Below the pieces are notes generated by a model. It was not told the origin of the DNA and searched no databases. It was given only the letters and a program-made list of their open reading frames with translations. From NCBI GenBank assembly GCA_026705765.1, contig JAPPAB010000056.1:24546-88545 (forward strand): a DNA stretch of 64,000 nt, in the 5' to 3' direction. Positions within the stretch are counted from its first letter, which is position 1, and the number at the start of each line of letters is the position of its first letter. This document shows, piece by piece, positions 36,702 through 45,881 of this stretch. A program made the position numbers and the translations under genes. Source of the stretch: Gemmatimonadota bacterium (GTDB lineage: Bacteria; Latescibacterota; UBA2968).

Positions 36702-37418
36702 ATGAGCCAGCGCAAAGATGGACGCCGCCCAGACCAATTGCGTCCCGCGAGTATTGAACGCGGATTTATGAAACACGCCGAGGGATCGGCACTGATCAAA
36801 ATGGGTGACACACACGTTATATGCACAGCGAGTGTTGAGAACCGCGTACCCCATTTTCTCGTGGGAAAAAACACGGGCTGGATCACGGCGGAATACGCCA
36901 TGTTGCCCCGTTCAACCCATACGCGCAGCGAGCGCGAAACGCGCGGCACTAAGGGCCGAACCCAGGAAATTCAACGCCTGATTGGCCGCGCACTGCGCGC
37001 CGTAATCGACCTCAAAAAACTCGGCTCGCGCACCCTCTGGATCGACTGCGATGTGTTACAGGCCGATGGCGGCACCCGCACAGCCTCAATTTCGGGTGCT
37101 TATGTCGCAGTCGTCGATGCGATTGACAAGCTCAAAAAAGAGGGCAGAATTACAAAAAATCCTCTTGGTGATTCCATCGCAGCCGTCAGCGCGGGCATCA
37201 TTGACAACACGCCCATGCTCGATTTGTGTTATGCCGAAGATGCAACCGCCGAAGTGGATATGAACATCGTCATGACCGGTCAGGGCAACTTCGTCGAGGT
37301 ACAGGGCACAGCCGAGGGAAATCCCTTCACATTCGACCAGATGCAACACCTCATTGCCCTCGGCCAAAAGGGCATCTCCGAAATCACGCAACTCCAGCGT
37401 GATGTTTTAGCACAATAG
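36702..37418 (+). CDS. rph: Ribonuclease PH
   Basis: RNase PH trims tRNA 3' ends with phosphate. The 238-residue protein has the N-terminal [19 protein letters not shown], the phosphate-binding [23 protein letters not shown] segment and the catalytic [22 protein letters not shown] motif. AAAGGAGC lies 7 bases before the ATG. rdgB follows after 11 bases, the usual rph-rdgB arrangement. Confidence 0.96.
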   Translation: MSQRKDGRRPDQLRPASIERGFMKHAEGSALIKMGDTHVICTASVENRVPHFLVGKNTGWITAEYAMLPRSTHTRSERETRGTKGRTQEIQRLIGRALRAVIDLKKLGSRTLWIDCDVLQADGGTRTASISGAYVAVVDAIDKLKKEGRITKNPLGDSIAAVSAGIIDNTPMLDLCYAEDATAEVDMNIVMTGQGNFVEVQGTAEGNPFTFDQMQHLIALGQKGISEITQLQRDVLAQ

Positions 37419-37429
37419 TAATCAAACCC

Positions 37430-38035
37430 ATGCCTACCCTCATACTCGCCACCCGCAATCAGGGCAAGCGCAGGGAAATCCAGGACATGCTCGGCTCTGA
37501 TATCCAGGTACAATCGCTCGAAGCGTTTCCCAATGCGCCCGAAGTAATCGAAGACGGCGACACCTTTGAAGCCAATGCCAAAAAAAAAGCCCGTGAAATT
37601 GCAAAATACACGGGCTTGCCTGCTTTGGCCGATGACTCTGGCCTTGTGGTCGATGCCTTAAACGGCGCACCCGGCATATATTCTGCGCGTTATGCCGGAG
37701 AGAACGCCACAGATGAAACAAATAATGCCAAACTCGTCGAAAATCTACGCAGAATTCCCGCGAAACAGCGCACCGCGCACTTTTGCTGCGCAATGGCTCT
37801 CGCCACACCCAATGGCCACGTGCAGACCGCTGAGGCTATATGGAAGGGCCGCATCCTCACAACACCCCGGGGCGAGAATGGCTTTGGTTACGATCCGCTC
37901 TTTTTCATTCCCACCCACAATTGCACTTCCGCCGAACTGTCTTCTGACGAAAAAAATCGCATCAGCCACCGGGGCCAGGCTCTGAGTGCCATCTTACCCC
38001 TCATACTCGACCTCTTGAGAGCACCTATACCATGA
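37430..38035 (+). CDS. rdgB: XTP/dITP diphosphatase
   Basis: RdgB hydrolyses non-canonical purine triphosphates (XTP, dITP) to keep them out of DNA. The 201-residue protein has the family start LILATRNQGKRREIQDML, the catalytic ADDSGLVVDALNGAPGIYSARYAG and GENGFGYDPLFFIP. Its stop overlaps the start of a 49-residue membrane protein gene (ATGA). Confidence 0.95.
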   Translation: MPTLILATRNQGKRREIQDMLGSDIQVQSLEAFPNAPEVIEDGDTFEANAKKKAREIAKYTGLPALADDSGLVVDALNGAPGIYSARYAGENATDETNNAKLVENLRRIPAKQRTAHFCCAMALATPNGHVQTAEAIWKGRILTTPRGENGFGYDPLFFIPTHNCTSAELSSDEKNRISHRGQALSAILPLILDLLRAPIP

Positions 38036-38181
38036 GCGATCCCAACATCCCCCCCAAATGGCACCAAAAAAATGGGTTTGTGCTCCTCTGCGTCGCTATC
38101 TTTATTATCCTCGCAATAATTTTACTACTCTATGTACGCGGCATTGATCCCGTCATTGCAGAATTTTATATCTTCCAATAA
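38032..38181 (+). CDS. Small single-pass membrane protein (49 aa)
   Basis: A 49-residue ORF that overlaps the rdgB stop (ATGA). It reads as a short polar N-terminus (MSDPNIPPKWHQKNG), one strong transmembrane helix (about residues 16-35, VLLCVAIFIILAIILLLYV) and a short tail. It is too short to recognise a family. Translational coupling to rdgB argues that it is real. Confidence 0.6.
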   Translation: MSDPNIPPKWHQKNGFVLLCVAIFIILAIILLLYVRGIDPVIAEFYIFQ

Positions 38182-38211
38182 CGACACTCTGGAAAGCACA
38201 AGGAGCAAATA

Positions 38212-38652
38212 ATGACCGCTGAGACAAAACCAAATGTCAAACAGGCGATCCCATTCTTTTCGGTATCAAACATCAAAGCATCTGTTCGCTTTTATGTCGA
38301 GGATCTCGGATTTGAAATGATCCATAAATGGGAACCAGACGGAAAGCTCCGCTGGTGCTGGCTCCAATGCGGGGACGCTGCGTTGATGTTACAGGAATTC
38401 CAAAAGGAAGGACGCAATTCGTGGGTGCCCGAAGGAAAAGTGGGCGAAGGCGTCTCGATTGTATTCATGTGCGAAGATGCCCTGACGATCTATCGCAGAA
38501 TCAAACATCGGGGTATCGAGGTATCGAATCCCTTTGTCGGAAACGGAATGTGGGTTGTTTCATTGAACGACCCGGATGGATTCAGTATCTGCTTTGAAAG
38601 CGATACAGATGTGCCAGAAGGCACTGAATTTTCAGAAGATTTAAATCAATAA
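38212..38652 (+). CDS. VOC family (glyoxalase/bleomycin-resistance-like) protein
   Basis: A 146-residue vicinal oxygen chelate protein with the paired beta-alpha-beta-beta-beta modules: QAIPFFSVSNIKASVRFYVEDLGFEM in the first and EGVSIVFMCEDALTIYRRIKHRGIEV then VVSLNDPDGFSICFES in the second. Metal-ligand residues (His/Glu) are present in part. Such proteins include isomerases, dioxygenases and drug-binding proteins; no substrate can be assigned. AAGGAG lies before the ATG. Confidence 0.85.
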   Translation: MTAETKPNVKQAIPFFSVSNIKASVRFYVEDLGFEMIHKWEPDGKLRWCWLQCGDAALMLQEFQKEGRNSWVPEGKVGEGVSIVFMCEDALTIYRRIKHRGIEVSNPFVGNGMWVVSLNDPDGFSICFESDTDVPEGTEFSEDLNQ

Positions 38653-38679
38653 ACTGCTGATACAACTCAGGACACCACC

Positions 38680-38844
38680 ATGCGCTGGGACGATCCCCGA
38701 CGAAATCCCTATCACGATCCAGATACCCGAACTCCGGGATGGTTGCTGTGTCTGATTGCCGTGGGCGTTGCGATAGCAGTGACGGCTATCGGGTGGGTCG
38801 TTCTCTATTTAAGAGCAGTATTCAGCGCGCGACCGCTCGGGTGA
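38680..38844 (+). CDS. Small single-pass membrane protein (54 aa)
   Basis: A 54-residue ORF with AGGAC 7 bases upstream of the ATG. The N-terminus is polar and proline-rich (MRWDDPRRNPYHDPDTRTPG), followed by one hydrophobic helix (WLLCLIAVGVAIAVTAIGWV and onward) and a short basic end. Its TGA lies at the first base of a dispersed repeat element. It resembles the 49-residue ORF upstream only in layout. Confidence 0.5.
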   Translation: MRWDDPRRNPYHDPDTRTPGWLLCLIAVGVAIAVTAIGWVVLYLRAVFSARPLG

Positions 38845-38946
38845 CGAATAGACGAATAGACGAATAGACGAATAGACGAATAGACGAACCCTACCCCACC
38901 GCCCAAAATCGTTACGAGCTTCGATTCGTTGATTCGTTGATTCGTC
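38842..38946. repeat. Dispersed repeat element with 8-base terminal repeats, copy 2
   Basis: Five to six copies of GAATAGAC run from 38843 to about 38890, then a core CCCACCGCCCAAAATCGTTAC, then three GATTCGTT units. Inverted, the layout and core match the element at 22233-22319. The left end overlaps the stop of the 54-residue ORF and the right end abuts the SDR stop codon. Confidence 0.7.
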
Positions 38947-39693
38947 TCAATACGTCGCCCTGCCACCGCTGACATCATAACACTGCCCGGTCACAAAAGA
39001 AGCATCGTCGGATGCGAGAAAATGAACAACAGCGGCGACTTCTTCGGGCTGGCCGAGGCGACCGAGGGGAATTTTGGACGTCATGTAATCGAGTTGCTCA
39101 GGCTCCACATCTGCCAAAAGTGGGGTTTCGATCAGAGCGGGCGAGACGCAATTGACGCGAATATTGTCCTCGAGATGCTCTTTTGCCAGGACTTTGGTAA
39201 AACATATAATACCCGCTTTAGAGACCGAATAGGGTGCCATGCTGGGATTGCCTTCTTTGCCTGCTATGGAGGCGACCGAGACAATGGCACCTTTTTTTTG
39301 ATTGAGCATAGGCGCGATTACGGCGCGTGAACACAGAAAAGTCCCCTTGAGATTGATATCGAGAACCTGGTCCCAGTCCCCTTCTGCGAGATCTTTGACG
39401 GGCACATCGCGCCCCACAATGCCCGCATTGTTGACGAGAATATCAATACGCCCCCAGGTATTGAGACATTCATCAATCGAATTCTGCACACGCTCGGCAT
39501 TTGCAACATCAAGCGATAGTGCCAATGCATCTACCCCGATTTCCCGGGCTGTTTCGCGCGCGATGTCCAGATTGAGATCGGCAATCGCCACACTTGCACC
39601 TGCCTCAGCAAGGCGTATGGCAATCGCTTTTCCAATACCCTGTGCGGCACCGGTGATAATGGCCGTTCTATTGGTGAGATTTTTGGGAATCAT
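38947..39693 (-). CDS. SDR family oxidoreductase (FabG-like)
   Basis: A short-chain dehydrogenase/reductase. The NAD(P) motif is TGAAQGIGKAIAIRL (TGxxxGIG), the structural motif is NNAGIVG, and the catalytic site is Ser (IVSVASIAG) and YSVSK. The acidic Asp in IADLN favours NAD. The start at 39693 is chosen over 39714, which would overlap the neighbour; neither has a good ribosome site. The substrate is unknown; an adjacent second SDR suggests a shared pathway such as sugar or polyol oxidation. Confidence 0.87.
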   Translation of the reverse strand: MIPKNLTNRTAIITGAAQGIGKAIAIRLAEAGASVAIADLNLDIARETAREIGVDALALSLDVANAERVQNSIDECLNTWGRIDILVNNAGIVGRDVPVKDLAEGDWDQVLDINLKGTFLCSRAVIAPMLNQKKGAIVSVASIAGKEGNPSMAPYSVSKAGIICFTKVLAKEHLEDNIRVNCVSPALIETPLLADVEPEQLDYMTSKIPLGRLGQPEEVAAVVHFLASDDASFVTGQCYDVSGGRATY

Positions 39694-39694
39694 A

Positions 39695-40513
39695 TTATTT
39701 TGGATCCGGGTCATCTGGTGAAACGGGATGATCTTGCGATTTTAGCTCTGTCGGCGTGCTATCAGACAAATAACCGCCATCGACATAGATGTTTTGGCCT
39801 GTGATATAGCGCGCATCTTCCGAAGCCAGAAAGGCGGCGACAGTTCCAATATCGCGGGTGTATCCCCGAGCACCCCAGGGGATGCGTTTGCGGTAGGCAT
39901 CGATAACTTCAGGACCGAGTGAAGCGCCCATACCCTCGGATGCAATAGCACCCGGACCAATGGCATTGACATTGATTTTGTAAGGCGCGAGTTCCACGGC
40001 AAGGGTTCGCGTGAGCATAACCACGGCGGCTTTAGAAGGCTGATAGGCAGAAGCGTCGAAATGCGCGACTTCGGCCTGCACAGACGAGATATTAATAATT
40101 TTCCCGCCTTGCTTGCGCGCTATCATGTCTTTGACAGCAGCGCGACAACAATAAAAAGGGCCATTGAGATTGACATCGAGAATGCGCTGCCACGCCTCAT
40201 CTGTAATGGCTGTGACGCCACCGTCCTGGGGAATGTACACACCGGCATTGTTGACCAGAATATCGATGCGCCCAAAGCGATTGAGCGTCTGTTGAACCAT
40301 ATTATCGACCTGACCCGAGTCGGCAACATCTGCGGGAATGACGAAGGGCTCGCGACCGAGAGCTTCAATCTGGTGTGCAGTGGTCTCAGCAGTTTCGGCG
40401 GTGAGATCGTTAACGGCAATATGCGCGCCTTCGCGACCCATTTCGAGCGCAATGGCTTTGCCAATGCCCGATCCCGCGCCTGTTATAAGCGCGATTTTGT
40501 TTTCGAGCTTCAT
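39695..40513 (-). CDS. SDR family oxidoreductase (glucose-1-dehydrogenase-like)
   Basis: A 272-residue SDR. It has TGAGSGIGKAIALEM for NAD(P), VNDLT at the adenine pocket, NNAGVYIP, a serine in IINISSVQAEV and the YQPSK catalytic pair, with GQNIYVDGGYL near the end. The C-terminal 20 residues are polar and extend beyond the family core. Starts in ATGA overlap with mutY. Probably co-transcribed with mutY and the other SDR; substrate not assignable. Confidence 0.88.
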   Translation of the reverse strand: MKLENKIALITGAGSGIGKAIALEMGREGAHIAVNDLTAETAETTAHQIEALGREPFVIPADVADSGQVDNMVQQTLNRFGRIDILVNNAGVYIPQDGGVTAITDEAWQRILDVNLNGPFYCCRAAVKDMIARKQGGKIINISSVQAEVAHFDASAYQPSKAAVVMLTRTLAVELAPYKINVNAIGPGAIASEGMGASLGPEVIDAYRKRIPWGARGYTRDIGTVAAFLASEDARYITGQNIYVDGGYLSDSTPTELKSQDHPVSPDDPDPK

Positions 40514-41634
40514 GGAACCTCCCTGAGATTGTGTTCAAATGCAAAAAGGTCGGGTTGGACATCTTGTTGTAGATACTCAATGAGTTTGCGACTGGTGCGA
40601 GAAAAAGCATAAGCATTGAAATCGGCACGCACAACCCAGGCGAGATTATCGCAAGTGAGTGGACGCGCTCTACCTTTGACATGGTCACACTGAAAAGTGT
40701 GCAAGGTAATACTAAAGTGGGTAAAAGCGTGTTTGACCGTGCGGTACCGATCATTGATTTTGACGTCGATACCCGCGGTTTCTCTTATCCCGCGCCTGCA
40801 AGTATCTTGCAGAGATTCCCCATCCTGTTGCGTTCCCGCGGGAAATTCCCAAAGCCCGCCGAGCAAACCGTTTTGCGGACGCTGGGTAATGAGCACTTTG
40901 TCATTGTGCCACACAATACCCGCACACAGCGTATAATGGGGACGCGGCTTCTTCTTGCCTTTGACGGGCAGACGCTGCGGATTGCCCGTTCTGTAAGCTG
41001 CACAGTATTTTTGCACGGGACACTGACCGCACCCCGGATTTCGAGCAGTGCAGACCATTGCGCCGAGTTCCATAATCGCCTGATTATAGTCACCTGCTTC
41101 ACCTTTTGGCAACAGAGCCTGGGCGCGATCCCAAAGTCGGTTTTTGACGCGGGTTTGCGTGACATCCTCATCGATATCAAAAAGGCGCGTGACAACGCGA
41201 ATAACATTGCCATCGAGTACGGCATGGTCGCGATCATAAGCAATGCTCAAAACTGCGGCCGTGGTATAAGGACCAAAGCCTGGCAGGGATTTGAGTTCGT
41301 CGTACGTATCGGGCACTGTGCCGCCAAAGTCCATAGCAATAGAATGCGCGGCTTTGTGCAAATTGCGGGCGCGAGCGTAATAGCCCAACCCTTCCCAGGC
41401 TTTGAGGACATCATCCTGTGAGGCATTGGCGAGATCATAAACCGTGGGAAAACGGTCGAGAAAGCGATGGTAATAGGGAATAACGGTATCGACCTGCGTT
41501 TGCTGGAGCATAAACTCAGACAGCAGGATGCGATAGGGATCGTCTGTCTGCCGCCATGGCAGATCGCGCTTGTGCTCGCGATACCAGGCCAGAAGATCGG
41601 CAGCGATCTGAGTTTTAAAATCCATGCGAGACAT
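40510..41634 (-). CDS. mutY: A/G-specific adenine glycosylase
   Basis: MutY removes adenine opposite 8-oxoguanine. The 374-residue protein has the helix-hairpin-helix LPGFGPYTTAAVLSIAY with the catalytic aspartate following in AVLDGNVIRV, the PWRQTDDPYRILLSEFMLQQTQV motif, and the [4Fe-4S] loop CTARNPGCGQCPVQKYC (Cys-x6-Cys-x2-Cys-x5-Cys). The C-terminal third is the NUDIX-like 8-oxoG-recognition domain. Confidence 0.95.
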   Translation of the reverse strand: MSRMDFKTQIAADLLAWYREHKRDLPWRQTDDPYRILLSEFMLQQTQVDTVIPYYHRFLDRFPTVYDLANASQDDVLKAWEGLGYYARARNLHKAAHSIAMDFGGTVPDTYDELKSLPGFGPYTTAAVLSIAYDRDHAVLDGNVIRVVTRLFDIDEDVTQTRVKNRLWDRAQALLPKGEAGDYNQAIMELGAMVCTARNPGCGQCPVQKYCAAYRTGNPQRLPVKGKKKPRPHYTLCAGIVWHNDKVLITQRPQNGLLGGLWEFPAGTQQDGESLQDTCRRGIRETAGIDVKINDRYRTVKHAFTHFSITLHTFQCDHVKGRARPLTCDNLAWVVRADFNAYAFSRTSRKLIEYLQQDVQPDLFAFEHNLREVP

Positions 41635-41637
41635 AAA

Positions 41638-41958
41638 TCACGATTTCTCTGCAATCTTGCGGGCGTGCTCCTGGACAATATTCTGCGGACTGGCCGCGAT
41701 CAGATTGCGAATAGACAGGATAACAAACACGATGTCATCTCCCAATCCGATATGGGGAAGAATCGCCTCTGGGATAATATCGAAAGGAGAAAGCCCGTAT
41801 AAAACAGTTAAAACGACAAACACTTTGGGCAATAAAGGTATGCGGGAATCCCATAAAAGTCGCCAGGTAAGGCGCAAGTATTTTGGGAGTCGAGAGATAA
41901 TTGATAAAACACCACGTACGCGCAAGAGACGAAATAGAAGGAGAAAAATACGCATCAT
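41638..41958 (-). CDS. DUF1232 (YkvA-like) membrane protein
   Basis: A ~106-residue protein with the DUF1232 signature YGLSPFDIIPEAILPHIGLGDDIVF, which resembles a re-entrant membrane hairpin with two acidic residues. Start codons at 41967 (GTG), 41958 and 41955 (ATG) are all possible. The family is widespread and without known function. It lies 3 bases upstream of mutY and is probably co-transcribed with it. Confidence 0.82.
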   Translation of the reverse strand: MMRIFLLLFRLLRVRGVLSIISRLPKYLRLTWRLLWDSRIPLLPKVFVVLTVLYGLSPFDIIPEAILPHIGLGDDIVFVILSIRNLIAASPQNIVQEHARKIAEKS

Positions 41959-42024
41959 GACAATCACCAGAAAGTGGTCAGTAGCCAGTCCCCACCACCC
42001 ACCGCAGTTATATAATATAGGAGT

Positions 42025-43671
42025 TCAGGCGTTGTCAATCTGATTTTGGATAATCTCTTGCAGGGCGCTGCGCTGCACTTTGCCCGTAGAGGTCAACGGG
42101 CGGTCTTCCGATGTAATTGGGATAATGCGCGAAGGAGCCTCATAGGTACTCAGCCCCGGGATTTGGCCGCTTTGTCCGCGTTTGAGAATATCCTGAGCTG
42201 CTTCGGACTGGTCAATCCCAGATTTAAAAATAGCTGCGGCACAAACGTCTTCTCCCCATCGGTCATGACGAAGTCCAATCACATAAACAGCGTCGAGTTC
42301 TGGACAGGCGTCGAGCAGGGCATTTTCAACGGCGATGGGTGATATATTGACACCGCCTTTGATGATGATTTCTTTCTTCCGGCTGTGCATAAAGTAGAAA
42401 CGATGGTTATACATGTCGCGGAAATACCCCATGTCGCCACTGCGGAACCAGCCATTGGAAAAAACTTCGGCAGTATCTTCGGGCTGGTTGAGGTAACCAT
42501 TGGCAACCACGGGACCGCGCAGGAGAATTTCACCGACCTCGCCTTCGTTTCTCCCACCATCAATTCTTATGTTATTATTGGCGAGTTCAACACCAATGGC
42601 ATTTTGTTCGAGTACATCGCGGTACTGTTCATCAGGCAGATCGGGTGGTACGCCAGTAACGCGCAAACTGACTTCGGTTGAACCATACCCCTGAACGAGG
42701 CGGACGCCAAAGCGATCGACAAATTGGCAGGCAATATTGGGCTGAACAGGTGCCGAACCGATCATAATTTTTTTTAGTGACGATATGTCATAGCCCGCGC
42801 CCTCAAAGTCATCGGCGCGGGCGAGCAAATCGGCCATAATCGTCGGCACAATACTCGCAGATGTCGCCCGCTCCCGCGATATGATACGCCAGAACGCCGA
42901 AACGCTGTAGCGCGAATTGAGCACAAGGCTCCCCCCTACCAGGAGGCTGGTGATCGAGAACGTGGTGGAATTGATATGATGAAGTGGTAAAACGAGATTG
43001 AGGCGTTCGCGTGCATCAAAACCGAGCCAGCGAATGATGCCATCGGCATTGGATGTTAGACTTTGTCGGGTAATACATGCGCCTTTGGGATGTCCTGTTG
43101 TACCCGATGTGTATAGCACAATACTGGTTTGTTGTTCGTCCTCTGGATCGCCGGACCACTCGGGTTCGATATCCACTGCATCATATCCATCTGTGGCGAG
43201 CAACTGCTCTGTTGTCGCAATCTGGATATCGGGCAATGCGCGGCGTTGAATTTCTGCATGTTCGGGCAAAACAACCAGCAGTCTGGCTCCGGCATTCTGC
43301 AGTTTGTAGCGCTTGCGCTCCGCAACATCTTTGGCAATATCGAGAGGAACAGAAGTTGCGCCGAGGCGAAAAAGGGCGAGGGTGAACAACGGAATCTCTG
43401 CACAATTGGGCAAAGCCAGACCGACGCAATCGCCGCATCTTATGCCGTATTCGCGGTGCATCAGGCCCGCAAGCCCGGCGGTGAGGCGCTCAAATTCAGA
43501 ATAGGTAATAACCGTGCGAGCATCTGTATCGCAATCGCAAAAAATCAACGCGGGTTTATCTGGCTGATGCTCTGCGCGGTCTTTTAAGAGATGCGTAAAG
43601 TTGCGCCACGGAAAGCGATAGGCGTGGGAGTTGGCATTTTTAATACAGGTGAAAATTTGAGAATCGATCAT
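42025..43671 (-). CDS. AMP-binding acyl-CoA ligase family protein
   Basis: A 548-residue ANL-superfamily enzyme. The ATP-binding P-loop is IVLYTSGTTGHPKGACIT, the A5-type motif is VQGYGSTEVSLRVTG, the hinge aspartate is in WFRSGDMGYFRD, and the late motif is KKEIIIKGGVNISPIAVENAL. The C-terminal LTSTGKVQRSAL carries the catalytic lysine. It activates a carboxylate as acyl-AMP and then thioesterifies to CoA. Substrate is not predictable. It ends 3 bases from aroC. Confidence 0.9.
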   Translation of the reverse strand: MIDSQIFTCIKNANSHAYRFPWRNFTHLLKDRAEHQPDKPALIFCDCDTDARTVITYSEFERLTAGLAGLMHREYGIRCGDCVGLALPNCAEIPLFTLALFRLGATSVPLDIAKDVAERKRYKLQNAGARLLVVLPEHAEIQRRALPDIQIATTEQLLATDGYDAVDIEPEWSGDPEDEQQTSIVLYTSGTTGHPKGACITRQSLTSNADGIIRWLGFDARERLNLVLPLHHINSTTFSITSLLVGGSLVLNSRYSVSAFWRIISRERATSASIVPTIMADLLARADDFEGAGYDISSLKKIMIGSAPVQPNIACQFVDRFGVRLVQGYGSTEVSLRVTGVPPDLPDEQYRDVLEQNAIGVELANNNIRIDGGRNEGEVGEILLRGPVVANGYLNQPEDTAEVFSNGWFRSGDMGYFRDMYNHRFYFMHSRKKEIIIKGGVNISPIAVENALLDACPELDAVYVIGLRHDRWGEDVCAAAIFKSGIDQSEAAQDILKRGQSGQIPGLSTYEAPSRIIPITSEDRPLTSTGKVQRSALQEIIQNQIDNA

Positions 43672-43674
43672 TTC

Positions 43675-44754
43675 TCACCCTCTTTGTCCGCGCTGGCGCA
43701 AATAGTGGTCCGCCAGTACGAGTGCCATCATCGCTTCGACAATGGGAACTGCGCGGGGTAAGACACAGGGGTCGTGCCTACCGCGCCCTTTGAGAGTGGT
43801 GGCGTTGCCGTGGATATCGACGGTTTCTTGCTCGGCCAAAATTGTGGCAGTGGGCTTGAAAGCTGCGCGAATGACGATAGGTTCGCCGTTGGAGATACCG
43901 CCCTGAATACCGCCGGAATGATTTGTGCGCGTGTGAATGCCGCTGCCATCGTTGTAAAAGGGATCGTTGTGTGCAGAGCCAGTCATCGCAATACCGCCAA
44001 AACCAGAGCCGGATTCGAAACCCTTGCAGGCGGGCAATGAAAGCATGGACTTGGCGAAGTCTGCTTCGAGTTTGTCAAAAACAGGTTCCCCCCAGCCGGG
44101 AGGAACGCGATGGGCAACGGCTTCGACCACGCCACCGAGCGAGTCGCCATCTTTGCGGGCGGCATCGATGCGCTGAATGATTCGCTCGGCAATCTCGGAA
44201 TCGGGCACGCGGGCGATATTCGACTCGACCTGCTCGCGGGTCACCGCGACGGGATCGACATTGGCAACAAGGGTGTGAACCTGACGCACATAAGCGATAA
44301 TGTCGATATTGCAATCGCGATTGAGCAATTTGCGCGCAATCGCACCTGCGGCAACGCGGCCGATTGTCTCGCGCGCACTGGCTCTGCCCCCACCTTTCCA
44401 GTTGCGAATGCCGTATTTTTGCTGATATGTGTAATCGGCGTGTGAAGGGCGGTATTTGGTGCGTATTTCTTCGTAATCTTTGGAACGCGCATCCTGATTC
44501 CATACCATCATCGAGATAGGCGTGCCAAGGGTTTTGCCCTCAAAAAGACCCGAGTGGATTTCTATCTGGTCTTCTTCTTTGCGCTGTGTGGTAATTTTGC
44601 TCTGGCCAGGTTTGCGACGGTCGAGTTCAATCTGTATATCTTCTTCGCTGATCTCCAGGCCGGGCGGGCATCCATCCAGAACAACACCAACGCCACCACC
44701 GTGTGACTCCCCCCATGTGGTGATGCGAAATGCGCGACCAAATGTGCTGCTCAT
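43675..44754 (-). CDS. aroC: Chorismate synthase
   Basis: AroC makes chorismate from EPSP with reduced FMN. The start [19 protein letters not shown] at 44754 has GAGGAG 7 bases upstream; the longer frame is not used. 359 residues with signatures [49 protein letters not shown] and [16 protein letters not shown], including the catalytic histidines and Arg. It is in the minus-strand block with the acyl-CoA ligase. Confidence 0.96.
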   Translation of the reverse strand: MSSTFGRAFRITTWGESHGGGVGVVLDGCPPGLEISEEDIQIELDRRKPGQSKITTQRKEEDQIEIHSGLFEGKTLGTPISMMVWNQDARSKDYEEIRTKYRPSHADYTYQQKYGIRNWKGGGRASARETIGRVAAGAIARKLLNRDCNIDIIAYVRQVHTLVANVDPVAVTREQVESNIARVPDSEIAERIIQRIDAARKDGDSLGGVVEAVAHRVPPGWGEPVFDKLEADFAKSMLSLPACKGFESGSGFGGIAMTGSAHNDPFYNDGSGIHTRTNHSGGIQGGISNGEPIVIRAAFKPTATILAEQETVDIHGNATTLKGRGRHDPCVLPRAVPIVEAMMALVLADHYLRQRGQRG

Positions 44755-44847
44755 AACAAGCTCCTCTATATCATGACGTGAATGGTATGCAAATGTACCC
44801 AATGGATAGTGGGGAGTCAAGCAACGCGCAATACTCAGCAGTGTTGC

Positions 44848-45801
44848 TCAGGCAAACACAACCGCCGCGAGTTGTTGCGCAATGGATTTTACAGGAGCGG
44901 GATTCACATTGCTCAATACAATAATACAGACCTCGTCATCTAAAAACCGCAACAAAACCGTGTTGAATCCCGATACCCCACCGCCGTGCATAACAGATCC
45001 ATTGTCCTCCACGCGCCAGCCGCAGGCGTAATTGTTCAACACCGGCGTAAACATCTGCTCATAAGATGCCTGTGAAATCAGTTTGCCATCGCCGAGCGCG
45101 GTATCCCACTTCGCCAGATCTTCTGCTGTGGAATACAAATTTCCCCCACCGGTCAGAATCGGCATATAGATCATCGGAGAATTGATCACGCCATTCTCTG
45201 CAGGTGCATATCCGCGTGCGCGATGTGGCAAAATTGGATCGGGATGATCGCATCCCGTATCGGTCATCTCTATAGGGTCAAATATGTGCGCTTTCAAAAA
45301 AGTCTGATATGATTGACCCGACACTTTTTCGATCACTCGCGACAAGACAAAAAATCCCGTTCCGCTATAGTGGTATTTTGTACCCGGCGGCGCCACGAGA
45401 GGCCGGTCCACAACTTTTTGAATTGTCTCGGCAGAGGTTGCTTTCAGCGACATGGTATCGGAAAAACCAGGCAGTTCCCACACATGCCTGATCCCCGCCG
45501 TATTGCTCAGCAGATGGTGTAATGTGATCCCGGTCCAGTGATCGGGAATGTCCGGTAAATACTCAGAGAGCAAATTGTCTATTTGGAGTTTGCCCTGCTC
45601 CGCCAATATCATCACCGCCATTGCGGTAAATGTCTTGGTTATAGAGCCAATGCGAAATTTGGTATGCAGGGCATGTGGCACGTTGTTTTCCAGGTCAGCC
45701 ATCCCATATCCCTGTGCCAATAATCGCTCTCTCGACCGCACGACGAGAACCACACCCGAAAAATTGTGCGCTTGAACAACCGCATTTAGTTTGTCTTTCA
45801 T
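44848..45801 (-). CDS. Serine hydrolase, class C beta-lactamase-related family
   Basis: A ~317-residue penicillin-binding-type esterase fold. The nucleophile motif is SITK (RIGSITKTFTAMA) and the third motif is HGG (VMHGGGVSGFNT). The second motif is YSG instead of the usual YxN, so the general base helper is changed. ATG 45801 is chosen because GAGGTGG lies 5 bases upstream. No signal peptide, so it is cytoplasmic unless start choice is wrong. These enzymes may be D-aminopeptidases, esterases or transacylases; true beta-lactamase activity is unlikely. Confidence 0.84.
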   Translation of the reverse strand: MKDKLNAVVQAHNFSGVVLVVRSRERLLAQGYGMADLENNVPHALHTKFRIGSITKTFTAMAVMILAEQGKLQIDNLLSEYLPDIPDHWTGITLHHLLSNTAGIRHVWELPGFSDTMSLKATSAETIQKVVDRPLVAPPGTKYHYSGTGFFVLSRVIEKVSGQSYQTFLKAHIFDPIEMTDTGCDHPDPILPHRARGYAPAENGVINSPMIYMPILTGGGNLYSTAEDLAKWDTALGDGKLISQASYEQMFTPVLNNYACGWRVEDNGSVMHGGGVSGFNTVLLRFLDDEVCIIVLSNVNPAPVKSIAQQLAAVVFA

Positions 45802-45881
45802 GGACCACCTCATAAACTAAACCTGTTTTCAATTGGGTAAATGATAGCCCGACTTGACTAAAAAGCCTTATATTTGACATC

